Of a stretch of 42,204 bases of DNA, positions 41,183 to 42,204 are shown one piece after another. The translations under genes were made by a program, and so were the position numbers. Source of the DNA: JBMYYE01 sp049609065. Lineage in GTDB: Bacteria; Pseudomonadota; Alphaproteobacteria; Rhodobacterales; Rhodobacteraceae. The notes below the pieces were generated by a model that saw nothing but the letters and a program-made list of their open reading frames with translations, ran no database searches and was not told where the DNA came from. The stretch is taken from positions 1 through 42,204 of the forward strand of contig JBMYYE010000006.1 of the NCBI GenBank assembly GCA_049609065.1, written 5' to 3'. Positions within the stretch are counted from its first letter, which is position 1, and each line of letters begins with the position of its first letter.

Positions 41183-42204
41183 ATGGCACCTAAAGTACTC
41201 GTCTCTGATAAACTTTCTGAAACCGCTGTTCAGATTTTTCGCGACCGTGGTATTGAAGTTGATTTTCAACCTGACCTCGGCAAGGACAAAGATAAGCTTG
41301 CGGACGTGATCGGCAACTATGATGGCCTTGCGATCCGGTCCGCCACAAAAGTGACTGAAAAGATCCTCGAAAATGCAACGAACCTCAAAGTTGTGGCACG
41401 CGCAGGCATCGGCACCGATAATGTCGATAAAGTCGCCGCATCCAAAAAAGGTGTGATCGTCATGAACACACCATTTGGCAACATGATCACGACAGCCGAA
41501 CACGCAATTGCGATGATGTTTGCGGTTGCCCGCCAAATTCCAGAAGCCTCCGCATCCACGCATGCCGGCAAATGGGAAAAGTCCAAATTTATGGGTGTTG
41601 AGCTCACGAATAAAACATTGGGTGTGATTGGTGCAGGTAATATCGGTGGCATCGTTTGCGATCGCGCGCTTGGGCTTAAAATGAAAGTGGTCGCCTATGA
41701 TCCGTTTTTGTCTGATGAAAAAGCGGCCAAAATGGGTGTTGAAAAAGTTGAACTCGACGATCTCCTCGCGCGCGCTGATTTCATCACATTGCACGTGCCG
41801 TTGATTGATGCGACGCGCAATATTTTGTCCCGTGAAAACCTTGAGAAAACCAAAAAAGGTGTGCGTATTATCAACTGTGCGCGTGGTGGTTTGATCGATG
41901 AAGATGCGCTCGCAGATATGTTGAAATCTGGCCATGTCGCAGGTGCCGCATTGGATGTGTTTGCCGAAGAACCCGCCAAAGAAAACGTTCTTTTCAATTT
42001 GCCAAATGTTGTTTGCACGCCGCATTTGGGCGCCGCCACAACCGAGGCACAAGAAAACGTTGCCCTCCAAGTTGCCGAACAAATGTCTGATTATCTTTTG
42101 ACGGGTGCCGTGACAAATGCGCTGAACATGCCAAGCGTTACAGCCGAAGAAGCAAAGGTTATGGGCCCTTGGATCAAGCTCGCGGAACACCTTGGCGCGT
42201 TTGT
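41183..42204 (+). CDS. serA: D-3-phosphoglycerate dehydrogenase SerA, 5' part
   Basis: The first 340 residues of the NAD-dependent enzyme that commits 3-phosphoglycerate to serine synthesis. The Rossmann motif is GAGNIGG (150-156). NCARGGLIDE and TPHLGAATTEAQENVA carry the catalytic Arg and His regions. The frame runs past the window end, where the intervening and ACT domains would be. GAGGAG lies about 9 nt before the ATG. Third step-gene of the serC-serA operon. Confidence 0.97.
   Translation, partial: MAPKVLVSDKLSETAVQIFRDRGIEVDFQPDLGKDKDKLADVIGNYDGLAIRSATKVTEKILENATNLKVVARAGIGTDNVDKVAASKKGVIVMNTPFGNMITTAEHAIAMMFAVARQIPEASASTHAGKWEKSKFMGVELTNKTLGVIGAGNIGGIVCDRALGLKMKVVAYDPFLSDEKAAKMGVEKVELDDLLARADFITLHVPLIDATRNILSRENLEKTKKGVRIINCARGGLIDEDALADMLKSGHVAGAALDVFAEEPAKENVLFNLPNVVCTPHLGAATTEAQENVALQVAEQMSDYLLTGAVTNALNMPSVTAEEAKVMGPWIKLAEHLGAF

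Noticed and set aside
41096..42190. Long minus-strand open frame (364 codons) opposite serA
   Set aside because: It is antisense to a clear serA, is rich in Cys, His and Phe with no recognisable domain, and comes from codon bias of the real gene.
1..42204. CRISPR arrays, insertion sequences, prophage or integrase genes
   Set aside because: No regularly spaced repeats, transposase or integrase motifs seen anywhere in the window. tRNA-Lys has no nearby integrase or repeated 3' end, so an attachment site is not supported.

Overview
The window looks like chromosomal DNA of a marine alphaproteobacterium of the order Rhodobacterales (Roseobacter-type). The reasons are a petABC bc1 operon whose cytochrome b haem histidines fall at the Rhodobacter positions (97/111/198/212), a RibH2-type lumazine synthase behind an FMN riboswitch, a serC-serA operon with a candidate serC leader RNA, a PF13403-type Hint-domain protein, an IalB-like secreted protein, a ReAV-type asparaginase and an lptC-lptA-lptB/hpf/ptsN block. 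By eye the G+C content is close to 50%, low for the order. I see no insertion sequence, prophage, CRISPR array or plasmid gene. Genes are tightly packed, with many 1-4 nt overlaps.

Layout. 0-6.3 kb: 5' part of an M17 aminopeptidase (minus), a beta-carbonic anhydrase (plus), a SulP permease + tandem UspA operon (minus), a BCCT transporter with a strong terminator (minus) and tRNA-Lys(TTT) (minus). 6.5-9.8 kb: operon dapF-mtaB-GST-membrane-anchored NYN ribonuclease (plus). 9.8-12.6 kb: FMN riboswitch-ribH2-GNAT (minus), divergent from a PaiB-type flavin-binding protein and a Cys-rich membrane protein, then trmL (minus). 12.75-16.5 kb: a small membrane protein, a second GST and petA-petB-petC, ending in a terminator that also covers the 3' end of the convergent gene.

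16.5-30.3 kb is the accessory heart of the window: a surface-polysaccharide locus in two blocks diverging at about 21.7 kb. The minus block is ABC-2 polysaccharide-export permease, WecG/TagA glycosyltransferase, Wzx-like flippase, Wzy-like polymerase and GT4. The plus block is cysQ, GT2, galU, GT4, a PF13704-type GT2, a GT14-like enzyme with a large extra C-terminal half, and a sulfotransferase with two sulfotransferase-like halves. GalU supplies UDP-glucose and CysQ would remove the 3'-phosphoadenosine 5'-phosphate (PAP) made by the sulfotransferase, so I infer a sulfated exopolysaccharide or capsule. A CtrA-type box and an inverted repeat in the divergent intergenic region suggest regulation.

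30.3-42.2 kb is mostly housekeeping. On the minus strand: ptsN, hpf, lptB, lptA, lptC, RNase D-like exonuclease, rlmN, the Hint protein and the IalB-like protein. Then come the asparaginase (plus), tauE-type exporter and serB (minus), and divergently serC and the 5' part of serA (plus). serB, serC and serA together cover L-serine synthesis.
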